A DNA stretch of 37,246 nt. It comes from Cladosporium sp. IMV 00045. Its lineage: Eukaryota; Ascomycota; Dothideomycetes; Cladosporiales; Cladosporiaceae. Below are positions 1 through 10,194 of the stretch, one piece after another (position 1 is the first letter of the stretch; every line of letters starts with the position of its first letter). The stretch spans positions 1 to 37,246 of the forward strand of contig MSJI02000871.1 of NCBI GenBank assembly GCA_001931905.2, given 5' to 3'. The notes beneath the pieces are model-generated. The model searched no databases and was not told the origin of the DNA. It saw only the letters and a list, made by a program, of their open reading frames with translations. The translations under genes were made by a program, and so were the position numbers.

Positions 1-1288
1 CTCGGCGCCATGGTCCGCGTCATGCTCTACCCCAGCTCGATATAAGTGCTGGGTCTCACCAACAACCCGGACACTATCTCTCGGTTATGACGACGAACGG
101 ATGGCTGGGTTTTTGATCGAAACCGAAGGAGGGGAAAGGGATGGAAAGATGGTGGAAAGAGACCGAGGCATGGATTGAGGTTGAACCCGATCATCAACCA
201 ATCTCAATGCGTTGTCTGTCTGTGCTCTTTTTGCATTCTCTCGCCGGGCGTAGGAGCATACACCTTTATTTTTTCTTCGGAAATGGAGGGCGATGCGACA
301 GACAGAAGGTATCAACTCTGTTTTAGAAAGAAAACGAATCTCAAAAACCTTGCTATCCCATTCTGTCCGGAGGCAAAGAAATCAGAACCTCGAACAACAC
401 CCGCATATATCTGCATTACATGATCAATTTCTTGAAGAAAACGAGGAAACACGGCTAGAGGATCCTTTCATCGCTGTGTGCGTGCTTTGTGCATATACAC
501 CACGCTACATGGTCGTGAGGTTTCGAGACTAACAGTCAAATCGTCAACTAATCCATCCGTTGCGGGCAAACCCACTTTCGCGGACAACATTGCCTTCCGA
601 GCATCAACAGGACTTCATCAACCCAACCCTCACAGCATCCCGACTTTCAGTTTTGCACGCACCCACCGCAGAGGAATTACCAGATCCCCACTATCATTTC
701 CCTTTTCATCAACGTCTTCCCTCTTCTTCGCCCCTTCCTTCTACATGACTCCTTCCCACGCGACACGAGCCTGCTATCTGCCCTCCTCTCCTCTATGCTC
801 CACCACCATCAGCCCACCAACTCATCAACTCCTACGCCACCGTACCAAAGCACGTTGACCACATCAACCCAACCTCGTTCATCCGAAGCGAGCGAACGTA
901 TCAAATCCTGATTTCCTTGATTTGGCGTTGTTGATTGTTGTTTCTTTGCTTAGATCGGGCTGGTAGAAAGGAAAGTTGATGCATAAGTAGATAGCTTACG
1001 AGGGTAGCGTAGGTGAGTGACCTTGGAAATGGGTTTCTAAAAGGGGGTGGAAGAGAACGGTTTGCATGCATTTCACAACTGACTGATATGTACCCAACGG
1101 AGAGCATGGTTTTCTGTATCATGGGCATTCGGTTCGATTCGAATGGGATTCTGTGGTTTGACCCGATCGTTTTCTTTCCGATGACAGTCGACTTGCGTGT
1201 GATAATTCCTTTGTGGCGTTTTAGTCGGATCAGGTTGTTGATACTTGATGGAACTCAAGAGTACATGTACGTGCTGCATTCTTGTGAC

Positions 1289-1324
<36 letters not shown>

Positions 1325-1886
1325 ACATGCATTCATCGAACCCGACCGGGATCACGTCTAAATGGCAGAGAGGACCACATTGAGTTTGGTCGCGAACAAG
1401 ATACACATAAGTATCTGAGTACATATGTAGGTGATAGTTTGAAATCGCATAGATATAGTGCTCGCCAATTCCGAAAGGGCGAGGTTTGATTTGGAAAATA
1501 GAGGAGTACAAGTACATATACTGTTGAACCACTTCCTGATCACGCGCCATTTTTTTTTATTCTTCTCCTTCGGGTAAACCCCTCGATATTGACCTGACTA
1601 AATAGCAGTCTCCCAAATCTTTTGCGGTTCTTCTTCTTCCTTACTTCCTCTCAATTAGACGCCATAGAACGCCGCCGCTATGCTTGACTTGTTTTCTTCT
1701 GGTCGCCAGGCAAACTCTTCCCGGTTTGAGAAAAAGGTGATAAAAAATATAACAATCCCTTCCTGTGATGAAACGCTTTCTCCGCTGCACATTTTCCTTT
1801 GCTCACGTTTTGGCCGTTCAAGACTGCCTTTGGTTTCTGTCTTTCTTTCGTCTTCCGCCGGAACACTTCATCGTTCTGTTTCTTGC
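1..1886. other. Gene-free left flank, downstream of BRX1
   Basis: No gene could be recognised here. The first 45 bases can be read as the last 14 codons of an open frame ending in TAA at 43-45 (…YPSSI), which might be the tail of a gene starting off the window, but 14 residues are too few to support a call. The rest has short overlapping frames without family resemblance. A GAT microsatellite lies at 1289-1324. The T-rich tract at 1551-1560 lies beyond the BRX1 stop codon and would be in its 3' flank. Confidence 0.6.
1289..1324. repeat. (GAT)12 microsatellite
   Basis: Twelve uninterrupted GAT units. It gives poly-Asp, poly-Ile or poly-His runs in three frames, which explains the spurious open frames across 1013-1550. 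Confidence 0.95.
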
Positions 1887-2912
1887 TTAAGCGAAAACAA
1901 CCCTATTGTCCAACGGATCGACGTTCTTCTCGCCCTCGCCCGTCCGCAGACCCAAGTCGCGATGCCTCGCTTTGCGCTCAAGCGCACCCTCGGTGCGCTC
2001 GTTGTAGCGGCCGGCTTTGGCGCGGCGCAAGTCCGAACGGATCTGGTTGGGGCTGACGAACTCCTTGTTCTCGTAGATGACGGGTCCACCAAACGAGCCC
2101 TCCAGAATCACGATGGGCGTCAGAACCAAGCGAGGCCCGATTTCCACCAGCGAAATGCTCGTCTCGCCGCCCTTGCCGGGTATGCTGGGGAGGGCGGTGG
2201 GGTCTGCAGGCTTGTCGTCGTCGCCGGTGGGTTTGGCGTGTTTGGCCGCTTCCGTCTCGGAGATCTGGTAGCAGCGGATCCAGACTTTGTTGTCGGCGAG
2301 GGTGAAGCCCATGACGTGGTCGGTGAAGGGCTTCACTTTCCTGCTGCCCGGGGGCACGCCGAAGGAGTGCGTGAGGAGTTCTTTGAGCACGCGCGTGTGC
2401 GCCTGCTTGTCGAAGCTGGCGTCGAAGCTGAGGATGGGCCGCGAGCCTTTCAGGCAGTTGCCGGTGAAGTTCAGCTCTTCGGTCGTGTGCAGGTTCTGCG
2501 CGTGCATTTTGATCGTGGGCCCGTTGGGCGGTTTGGACAGCCAGATGTACAGGTCTTTACCCTTGCGGGCTTCGAAGAACATGACGTTGTTGCAGTTGTA
2601 GAGGTCGGCGAGCTCGTTGAGTTGCGAGAGTTGGGTTTTGGTGTCGAGTTTGGCGTCTTTGCGCGAGTGGGGGAGGAGGGAGTGCAGGTCGTTGAGGAGG
2701 TGGCGGTGTCTGATGGAGGTGTTAATTACGGCTTGGTTGAGAAGTTTCTCTGCCATTCTCAGAGAGTAGTGGTTTCTTAGGACATACCTCATGGTAACAC
2801 CTCTTGAACTGAGGATGAGGAGCCTCTGTCTGTTCCTGGGCTTCTCTGCGTCGGCATCGCGGGCTGCACCCTCCTTGCTTCCCTTGTTGAGGGATTTGTA
2901 TACGGCGGCCAT
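1887..2912 (-). CDS. brx1: Ribosome biogenesis protein BRX1 (Brix domain)
   Basis: Nucleolar Brix-domain protein needed for assembly of the 60S ribosomal subunit (known role of the family). The minus-strand frame opens with ATG at 2912-2910 and ends at 1887. It shows the BRX1 hallmarks RHRHLLNDLHSLLPHSRKD, LSKPPNGPTIK, NFTGNCLKGSRPILSFD, and a C-terminal GGPVIYENK block. A 78-nt intron lies at 2710-2787 (GTATGT donor, CATCAG acceptor). Removing it joins the Brix start SSRGVTM directly to RHRHLL, exactly as family members read. The CDS is therefore complement(join(1887..2709,2788..2912)), 315 residues, near the usual fungal length. The intron has no stop and is a multiple of three, so a naive frame of 341 residues hides it. 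The gene is divergent from INO80 with 1.05 kb between the starts. Confidence 0.95.
   Translation of the reverse strand: MAAVYKSLNKGSKEGAARDADAEKPRNRQRLLILSSRGVTMRYVLRNHYSLRMAEKLLNQAVINTSIRHRHLLNDLHSLLPHSRKDAKLDTKTQLSQLNELADLYNCNNVMFFEARKGKDLYIWLSKPPNGPTIKMHAQNLHTTEELNFTGNCLKGSRPILSFDASFDKQAHTRVLKELLTHSFGVPPGSRKVKPFTDHVMGFTLADNKVWIRCYQISETEAAKHAKPTGDDDKPADPTALPSIPGKGGETSISLVEIGPRLVLTPIVILEGSFGGPVIYENKEFVSPNQIRSDLRRAKAGRYNERTEGALERKARHRDLGLRTGEGEKNVDPLDNRVVFA
2710..2787 (-). other. In-frame, stop-free intron of BRX1
   Basis: 78 nt, read on the minus strand from GTATGTCC to CCATCAG. It encodes 26 residues that interrupt a highly conserved part of the Brix domain and are absent from family members, so splicing is nearly certain. 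Confidence 0.9.
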
Positions 2913-3960
2913 GGTGAGATCCTCCTGCGACGATTATGCGCAAGGGCTGTGGTGGGTGATATGGGTGTTGGCGCAAAGAAATAATAATACGGCTTGTATG
3001 GAAATTTTACCGCAGTACCGATATGCAGCAGAGCGATAAAGTAGGCTCGAAGCTGGCACTAGCGGCGCCCGGCCCGCGCTCTTTGACGGGCGGGAGAAGG
3101 CAGCGCAGGCAAAGCAGCAACGCCCGTTCAAAGGAAAGAACTTCTAACACAGAGCAAAGTCTCTCGCCATGGCCAAGCGCGGAGAAGATCAGAGATGGAA
3201 CATCCTGATTTCGACCAAACAATAGTCAAGATAATAAGAATGCGTTCAGGATATTCCACCATGAAAAATATCACCAACTGAAATTCAATGACATCTGCCA
3301 TCCATTTGAATATTTATACATCTACTACTCTCCCTCGGCACGCGTACCTACACCCGGCGACATAACTTCCAGCACCAGCAAGCCTGGCAGCAGCAGCTTC
3401 GTGGGCTTCGCGGCTTTGCGCGCGCGCGCCAGACAGAGCATCGCCTTAGGACCCCCCCAATCCAATCAGCCCGTTCTCATATTCATCCATCCACCCATCC
3501 TCCCACCCATCAATCCTCTCCATCGCCTCTTCCCCCTCGCCAACTCCCATCATCACCACCATCCATCCATCTACCACCCACCACACCCAACAACACCTCC
3601 ACCCCATCTCCATTCAGACGCCACCCGGCCCAGCCCTATCCCATCACCGCGCGACCTCTTCGTGCCAAGGCGTGTGTCGAGTGCACAACTACATACCTAC
3701 CGTGTCTGCTCCCTCCATCTCGCCTTGCTGCACCAAGCGCCGCCATTCCCTACATCGACCGCGCATCGTTCATCTCTCTGCCTGCAGCGCCTCGCTGTCC
3801 GCAATCTTTTGTCCCTCCACAGCGCGCCGGCCGCGATCCATCTCACTCCTTCTTCACCACCGGCAAGCGGACCCAAAGAGCCCTTGATACGCTTCCTTGC
3901 CAGAGCTAGATCGTAGATGGCACACTGAACACGCCAGACACGCTTACAAGTTGCTGCAAC
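2913..3960. promoter_or_regulatory. Shared divergent upstream region of BRX1 and INO80
   Basis: About 1.05 kb separates the two start codons and must hold both promoters. The INO80-proximal half (3440-3650) is very C/T-rich on the plus strand, with repeated CCATC and CCCACC runs, typical of a fungal promoter or 5' leader. The open frames here are low-complexity and unlike any known family. No defined operator or TATA element was assigned. Confidence 0.6.
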
Positions 3961-6900
3961 ATGTACAACCCTCGCCATACCCCCGGTATGGAGGGCGCGC
4001 ACAACAACAACCACCATTCCCCAATGCAAGCCTCTGCGCGCGCATACACCCCGGCCGACCAGCATCAGCGCAATCGCTCCGGTTCACACAACGGCGTGCC
4101 CTTGTCGCCCGGCCATTATCGCAGCCGTCCCACCTCTCCATCCGCTAGCAGGGCTCCTCGTCCTTCCTCTCCGACCGCACGCGATAGAGGGTCTAGCTTC
4201 TACGATCCGATCAGCGAAGGGAGGTCGAGCGCAAGAGAAGTCAACAGCACACCTTACCAGCCGAGATCGCCAGTGCATGTACGTCAACCTGCTCGTCATC
4301 ACGAGACTTCACTTTGCAAGGAGATCACAGAGACTGACAATCACACGCAGAGCCGCGCATCATATGAACAGCCTTCAAGCGCATACACAAACGGCAAACA
4401 TGCCGATCTCACGCCTATAGGACGCCAGGCACCTCACGCTTCCCCGAGTCACGGTCACCCGCCGCCTTCCAGCGACGCCAGATCACCAAAGGGAGCATAT
4501 GATCCTGCTCGGCCAAACGGCATGCGTTCACATACTCCTAGCCAAGAAACGACTAGTGCCCCGCCTCCTCCGCCACCTGTTCGTTCATCAAACCCAATGT
4601 CGATGATGAATCTCCTGTCCGACGATACATCTTCCGCTCCTGCTCCTGCGCGAGCACCGTCTCCGCCAGCAGCGACCTCCGCACCCAAACAGTCACCTGT
4701 TCAGCAAACCAGCCGCAAGTCAAGCGCCTCTAACAAAATCAAGGAAGAGACGCCAGCAGCGGCACCGCGCTCGCGGAAGTCATCGCATACTGACCGTGAA
4801 ACGAAGATGGCGCCTCCGGTTGCGCCTCAACCTCAGGCCCCGCGCGTCCCAGCACCACCCGTCCAAACCGGTCCTCCTACCCTGACGATCCGCGACACTG
4901 AGCGAGCGTTTGCAGAGATTGAGGCTCGAGACCTCTCCGATACCGAACTTGATGTCGAGCTTTTTGCAAAGGACAAGGAGGAATACTTGCAAAAGGCGAA
5001 CAAGCGTGCGCTTGAGATTCAAGTCGCTGAAGGACAGAAGCGCAAACGCAGACGGGTGACACTGATGCAAAAATGGCATGATCAGTTCAGCGCTGCTGCA
5101 GATGCGGACCGCGCAGCGTACATCGAATTGCACAAGAATGAAGTCGAGCAGGAGATTCGCCTTAAGGAGGTCGAAGAAGACAAGGAACGCAAGAAGGACC
5201 AGCAACGCAAGAGGCGTCGCGAGAAGGCCATCGCGGACGAGAAGATCAAGCGTGACGAGGCCATTCAGACCCTTGCGGAAATCCAAGACGAAGACGAGAA
5301 AGCGCGGATTCAGAAGGACATCGAGCGAGCGAATAAGAAGATCCGCGATACCGAATTGAGACTTCAAGGCATCACACCCACGAAGGAGCTGCGCAACGAG
5401 TCGCCGCACACCCAAGCTGCTATTGGCAGGCGCGAGAAGGAGGTGCTTATGGAGGGCGGCTTGATGACCTCGTTCCACAGCAGTCGCAGCGTTGGCGAAG
5501 ATGGCACACCAGAATTCGTCACCAGCGGTCGCGGCCGCGGTCGTGGTGGCAGAGGAGGTGCAGGCGCTGGCCGTGCAAGGAAAAGCAAGGAACAGAAGCA
5601 GGCTGAGAAGGAGAACGCCGCTCGTGCTCAGATGTATCTCGACCAAGGGGAAGAGTTGCCTCCTCTCGCTCCCAAGGAGGAAGAGAGGTTGAAGTTGCTT
5701 GGTGAACGTCCTTCTTTCGAGCGCGAGGACTCGGAAGGCGCGAGTGACATGACCCCTGCGACTTTCGAGGTCCAGCCGACTGCTGGCCTGACCGGAATGG
5801 CCAAGTTCGACTCCAAAGGATACAACCAGATTTACGAACAGATCACCCGCGACATCTCCAAGTCGATACCAAAGGTTGTTCGTGTTAAGAATAATTCTCT
5901 GGATACAAAGTCTTCCAACGCCCGCAAGACTGCGCAGCTTGCTGCCAAGGAAGCTCGCAGATGGCAACTCCGAACGAACAAGAGCACCAAGGATGTTGCT
6001 GCACGTGCCAAGAGGGCTATGAGGGAGATGATGGGCTTCTGGAAGCGCAACGAACGTGACGAGCGCGAAGGCAGGAAGGTTGCCGAGAGACAAGAGCTCG
6101 ATAAGGCGAAGAAGGCTGAAGCTGAGAGAGAAGCCAACCGCCAGAAGAGGAAGCTCAATTTCTTGATCTCACAGACGGAACTGTACTCTCACTTCATCGG
6201 TAAGAAGGTGAAGACAGACGAGATCGAGAAGCATGGCACTGGCGATGGTGATGGTGTCGCCACTAGCGGCCAGACCACCACCGAAAATCCCGACGCAGAG
6301 CATACTGTCGACCTTCCCGAATCAGACGCGACCATTGGTAAGAGGGTCACGAACTTCGATGAGCTTGACTTCGATGCAGACGACGAGACAGCTCTGCAGA
6401 ATGCCGCCATGGCCAACGCACAGCATGCCATTCAGGACGCGAAGGATCGCGCGAAGGCTTTCGATAAGAAGGCAGAAGATGATGAAGAAGCCGATGGCCC
6501 CACTGAATTCGATGACGAAGGCGAGATGAACTTCCAGAACCCGACCTCACTTCAGAGCATGGACGTGGCACAGCCGAAGATGTTGTCTTGTCAGCTCAAG
6601 GAGTATCAAATCAAGGGTCTCAACTGGCTCGTCAACTTGTACGAGCAAGGCATCAACGGTATCCTGGCAGACGAAATGGGTCTCGGCAAGACTGTTCAGT
6701 CCATCTCCGTCATGGCTTATCTTGCAGAGATGCACAACATCTGGGGTCCATTCCTGGTCATCGCCCCTGCCAGTACACTACACAATTGGCAGCAAGAGAT
6801 CGCCAAATTTGTGCCAAACCTGAAGGTCTTGCCATACTGGGGTTCCGCAAAGGACCGCAAAATTCTTCGCAAGTTCTGGGACCGCAAGCACGTCACTTAC

Positions 6901-9274
6901 ACGAAGGACTCGCCTTTCCATGTGCTGGTCACCTCGTATCAGATTGTCGTCGCCGATACGCCATATTTCCAGAAGGTGAAGTGGCAGTACATGATCCTGG
7001 ATGAAGCTCAGGCCATCAAGTCCTCCCAATCGTCTCGTTGGAAGGCGTTGCTTGGGTTCCATTGCCGTAACCGACTGCTCTTGACTGGTACGCCGATTCA
7101 AAACAACATGCAAGAATTGTGGGCCTTGCTGCATTTCATCATGCCTTCGCTTTTCGACAACCACGACGAGTTCAGCGAGTGGTTCTCCAAAGATATCGAG
7201 AATCACGCACAGTCCAATTCCAAGCTCAATGAGGACCAGCTTCGTCGTCTGCACATGATCTTGAAGCCTTTCATGCTTCGACGTATCAAGAAGCACGTGC
7301 AGAAGGAACTTGGCGACAAGATCGAAGAAGACGTCTACTGCGACCTGACCTACCGCCAGCGTGCCATGTACACTAAGCTTCGTGACCGCATTTCCATTCT
7401 CGACCTAATCGAGAAGGCGGCCAACGGACAGGACGAGGATACGGCGAACCTTATGAATTTGGTCATGCAGTTCAGAAAGGTTTGCAATCATCCTGACCTG
7501 TTCGAGCGAGCAGACGTCTGGAGTCCGCTCTCGACAAGCAAGTACGCGGACACGGCAAGCTTCATGCGTGAGGGATACAACATCGTCGTTCCTTACTCCG
7601 TGCGAAGTCTTGTGGAACTCTGGATGCCAAGCGTACTGATGGAAGATGCCGGCCGTTTGGATCTTCCAGGACCCCTCAACACCAAAGCTGGTTGGTTTCA
7701 GAAAGCCATCCGCAATGAACTCGGTATCTGGAACTCACGTAACATTCAAGAGAGCGAGCGTAAGAACGGTGCATTCTCCTTCTTGCGTTTCGTCGATCAG
7801 TCTGCGAGTGACATTGAGCAAGCTGCAAACAAGTCTCTTATTGAGCGAGTCACCGAGTTGCCAGCAGAGGACGAAGACCGCATGTCTAAGTTCAGGATCG
7901 CATATGACAACTATGACGATGAAGAGAAGGAAAACGCTGGCTTCACACCCGTGCATGCCATGCTCAACATCGTCAAGCGCAACGACCGCAAGCCATTGGC
8001 GAGAATCGCATCCGATGGCTTGATGGCGAACTTGCTGAACGTCACCCAGACCACAATGAACAGCACTGGCTACGATACTATCGAGACTTGCTATCTGCCT
8101 CGGTCAACTGCTCCGCCTGCCGAGCTGGTATGTTCCAGCCAACACGCTTTGCAAGAAAAGGAGACAACGTTCTTCAACGTCCCTCTCCGCCGTGCGCTCT
8201 ACCCAATGGACATTCCAACCGAGGAGGCTATTGTCAAGGCCAAGATGCCCCCGAACAAGTTCCCCACCACGAACATGCTACCGGCACCTGCATCCAAGAA
8301 GCAAGGGTACAACGACATCCGCGTACCGAGCATGCGCCGCTTCGTGACCGACTCTGGCAAGCTCGCACAGCTCGACCGCCTTCTCCGGAAGCTCAAGGAG
8401 GGCGGCCACCGCGTCCTGCTGTACTTCCAGATGACCCGCATGATCGACCTCATGGAAGAATACCTGACCTACCGCAATTACAAGTACTGCCGCTTGGACG
8501 GATCGACCAAACTCGAAGACCGCCGCGACACCGTGGCGGCCTTCCAATCCTCGCCCGAAATCTTCGTCTTCCTCCTCTCCACCCGCGCCGGCGGTCTGGG
8601 CATCAACCTCACCTCCGCCGACACGGTCATCTTCTACGACAGCGACTGGAACCCCACCATCGACTCGCAAGCCATGGACCGCGCGCACCGCCTCGGCCAA
8701 ACCCGCCAAGTCACCGTCTACCGCCTCATCACGCGCGGCACGATCGAGGAGCGGATCCGCAAGCGCGCCCTGCAGAAAGAAGAAGTCCAGCGCGTCGTCA
8801 TCACGGGCCAGGCGGGCGCGGGCGTCGATTTCAACAACCGCAGCACGCGCGAGAACAACCGCACCAAGGACATCGCCATGTGGCTCGCGGACGACGACCA
8901 GGCCGCCGCCATCGAGCAGCGCGAGGCCGAGCTCGCCGAGCAGGAGGCGCGCGAGGGCGGCGGGCGCAAGAAGCGCAAGGCGCCTGTGGCGAAGAAGAAG
9001 GAGGTCAGCATGGATGATATGTATCATGAAGGTGAGTTCCCTCCCGAATACCCTATCTCTCTTGCGATGAATGCACGAGTACTGACTTTGATCTGAAAAA
9101 ACAGGCGAAGGACAATTCGACGACGCCTCAGCGGACCCCTCGGGCGCTGCGACGCCGCTGACAGACGGGCCGGGGGCTCCTTCGGCTAAGAAGCAGCGTA
9201 AAAATGCCGCGGGCATGACGAAGAAGGCGAAGACCGTTAAGCAGAGGTTGGCGGTTATTGATGGGGATGTATGA
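3961..9274 (+). CDS. ino80: INO80 chromatin-remodelling ATPase (catalytic subunit)
   Basis: Swi2/Snf2-type ATPase that slides nucleosomes and edits H2A.Z as the core of the nuclear INO80 complex (family knowledge). In order the sequence shows a disordered Pro/Ser-rich N-terminus; a basic coiled region (about 4900-5370); a [10 protein letters not shown]-hook-like patch near 5527; the DBINO/HSA region (about 5821-6210); the first helicase lobe from 6580 with DEMGLGKT near 6670 and the INO80-type DEAQ box near 7000; a long insert (about 7500-8300) that binds Rvb1/Rvb2 in this family; and the second lobe with [10 protein letters not shown] near 8680. Two introns are inferred: 4279-4350 (GTACGT…CTGAC…CGCAG, 72 nt, stop-free) and 9032-9104 (73 nt). 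The CDS is join(3961..4278,4351..9031,9105..9274), 1722 residues. The start is the first ATG of the open frame. The end of the gene is repeated at 16014. Confidence 0.95.
4279..4350 (+). other. Probable in-frame, stop-free intron of INO80
   Basis: 72 nt from GTACGT to CACGCAG with a CTGAC branch site 15 nt before the acceptor. It is phase 0 and carries no stop, so it extends the naive frame by 24 residues. Removal joins RSPVH to SRASYEQ inside the disordered N-terminus. Less certain than the BRX1 intron because that part of INO80 is poorly conserved. Confidence 0.75.
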
Positions 9275-9640
9275 TGTGGTTGAACTGAAAGGGCAGTGAG
9301 GTGGGAAGTGGGAGGTGGAGTTGCTAATGTCTTTTTTGCAATGGTGTGTGACACGCAGGACGGGGGGAGGGTTTTGCTAAAAAGGGACGGCCTGCGGGTG
9401 TGGGCTTGCTCGACTGTTTTCTACACTTCTTTGGGAAAGGTGAGGGAAGGGGAAGAAGGGAATGGGGAGGCGAAGTGTTTTGATATTCATTTATTACTAG
9501 TACATCCAAAAATCGGGAGCGGGGGCTTTTCTTTCTTTCTTTCTTTCTTGTCTTCTTTTCCTAGATTATTGGCGAAGATGGGAGAAATTGGATCCTGGTT
9601 TCTTGCTCTTCGGGTTTGATGTTCGGAGTTGCATTCTTCT
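8306..9640 (+). repeat. Direct repeat unit 1: INO80 3' part and flank
   Basis: Matches 16014 to about 17330 in the same orientation. The coding part differs at about 24 of 726 bases by hand count. Beyond the stop codon the match continues with more indels (shared blocks include GTGGGAAGTGGGAGGTGGAG and the TTTC-rich tract near 9530), and it fades near 9640. The start at 8306 is set only by the N gap in front of the other copy. Confidence 0.9.
9032..9104 (+). other. Last intron of INO80
   Basis: 73 nt, GTGAGT donor, CTGAC branch site at about 9082, ACAG acceptor. Splicing continues the frame as HEGEGQFDD and on to the stop at 9272-9274. The same intron is found at 16740-16813 in the second copy. 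If it is retained, translation stops at 9096 with a 22-residue alternative tail. Confidence 0.9.
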
Positions 9641-9900
9641 GTGTACTTCTTCTCCTTCTTCTTCTAGGTAGGTAGTAGTCTCATCTTCAGCCGAGCAAAT
9701 ATATTCTCATCTTTTGCTAGCGTGAAGGAGTATCAATTACAAGAAAGTAAGGTACCACTAGCGGTCCGACTCATCGGTATCCACAAACGCACATGTGTAT
9801 ACACTGGACAAACGTACCCATTTCCAGACTCCAAAAGTCAGTTATTGGTAACCCCATCCAAGGAGGAAAGCATATCAATACCTTGGCAAGTTTGAGAAGC
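9275..9900. other. INO80 3' flank and presumed rearrangement boundary
   Basis: No gene recognised. It holds a (TTTC)n tract at about 9531-9549 and T/C-rich sequence suited to a 3' UTR. Similarity to the second INO80 copy ends near 9640, and similarity to the WOR1 upstream region begins near 9900, so the join between the two kinds of sequence lies in between. Confidence 0.6.
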
Positions 9901-10178
9901 AAAGTAAAGTAAAGAGGCAATAAACTCGGCCGGTTAAGCGTCTAAGCGACTTCGACACTTTTCTACTTCCTGTCTATCTTGAAACTAAGGAACTGTCAAC
10001 TCACACCATGACAAACTTCCGGCAGACCGTTGTCTTCGTGAATCGTAAAATGCGAATCCTCGCGTGGGAGAAGAGAGGTAGGCATGGAGACAAAGTATAA
10101 TGGTAGGCAGGGCTACAAAAACGCAAGCACACATCAGGCAACAGACAGCGTACTCCAAAGAAAGTTACGTGGTGATAG

Positions 10179-10194
10179 CCCCAACCCTAACCCT
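10179..10194 (+). promoter_or_regulatory. Telobox-like motif CCCTAACCCT
   Basis: Two adjacent telomere-type units in a C-rich context (CCCCAACCCTAACCCT). The identical 16-mer is present in reverse complement at 31712-31727, inside otherwise poorly conserved sequence. In fungi such motifs can be bound by Tbf1/Teb1-like or telomere-binding factors. A regulatory role here is inference. Confidence 0.45.

Noticed and set aside
1013..1550. Open frames with Asp, Ile or His runs
   Set aside because: Produced by the GAT microsatellite read in different frames; nothing else in them is gene-like.
1680..2780. 366-codon plus-strand open frame
   Set aside because: It is antisense to BRX1 and mirrors its codons; the minus strand holds a clear Brix domain.
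4780..6093. 437-codon minus-strand open frame
   Set aside because: Shadow of INO80 coding sequence, leucine-rich because of the complementary Lys/Glu codons; no family resemblance.
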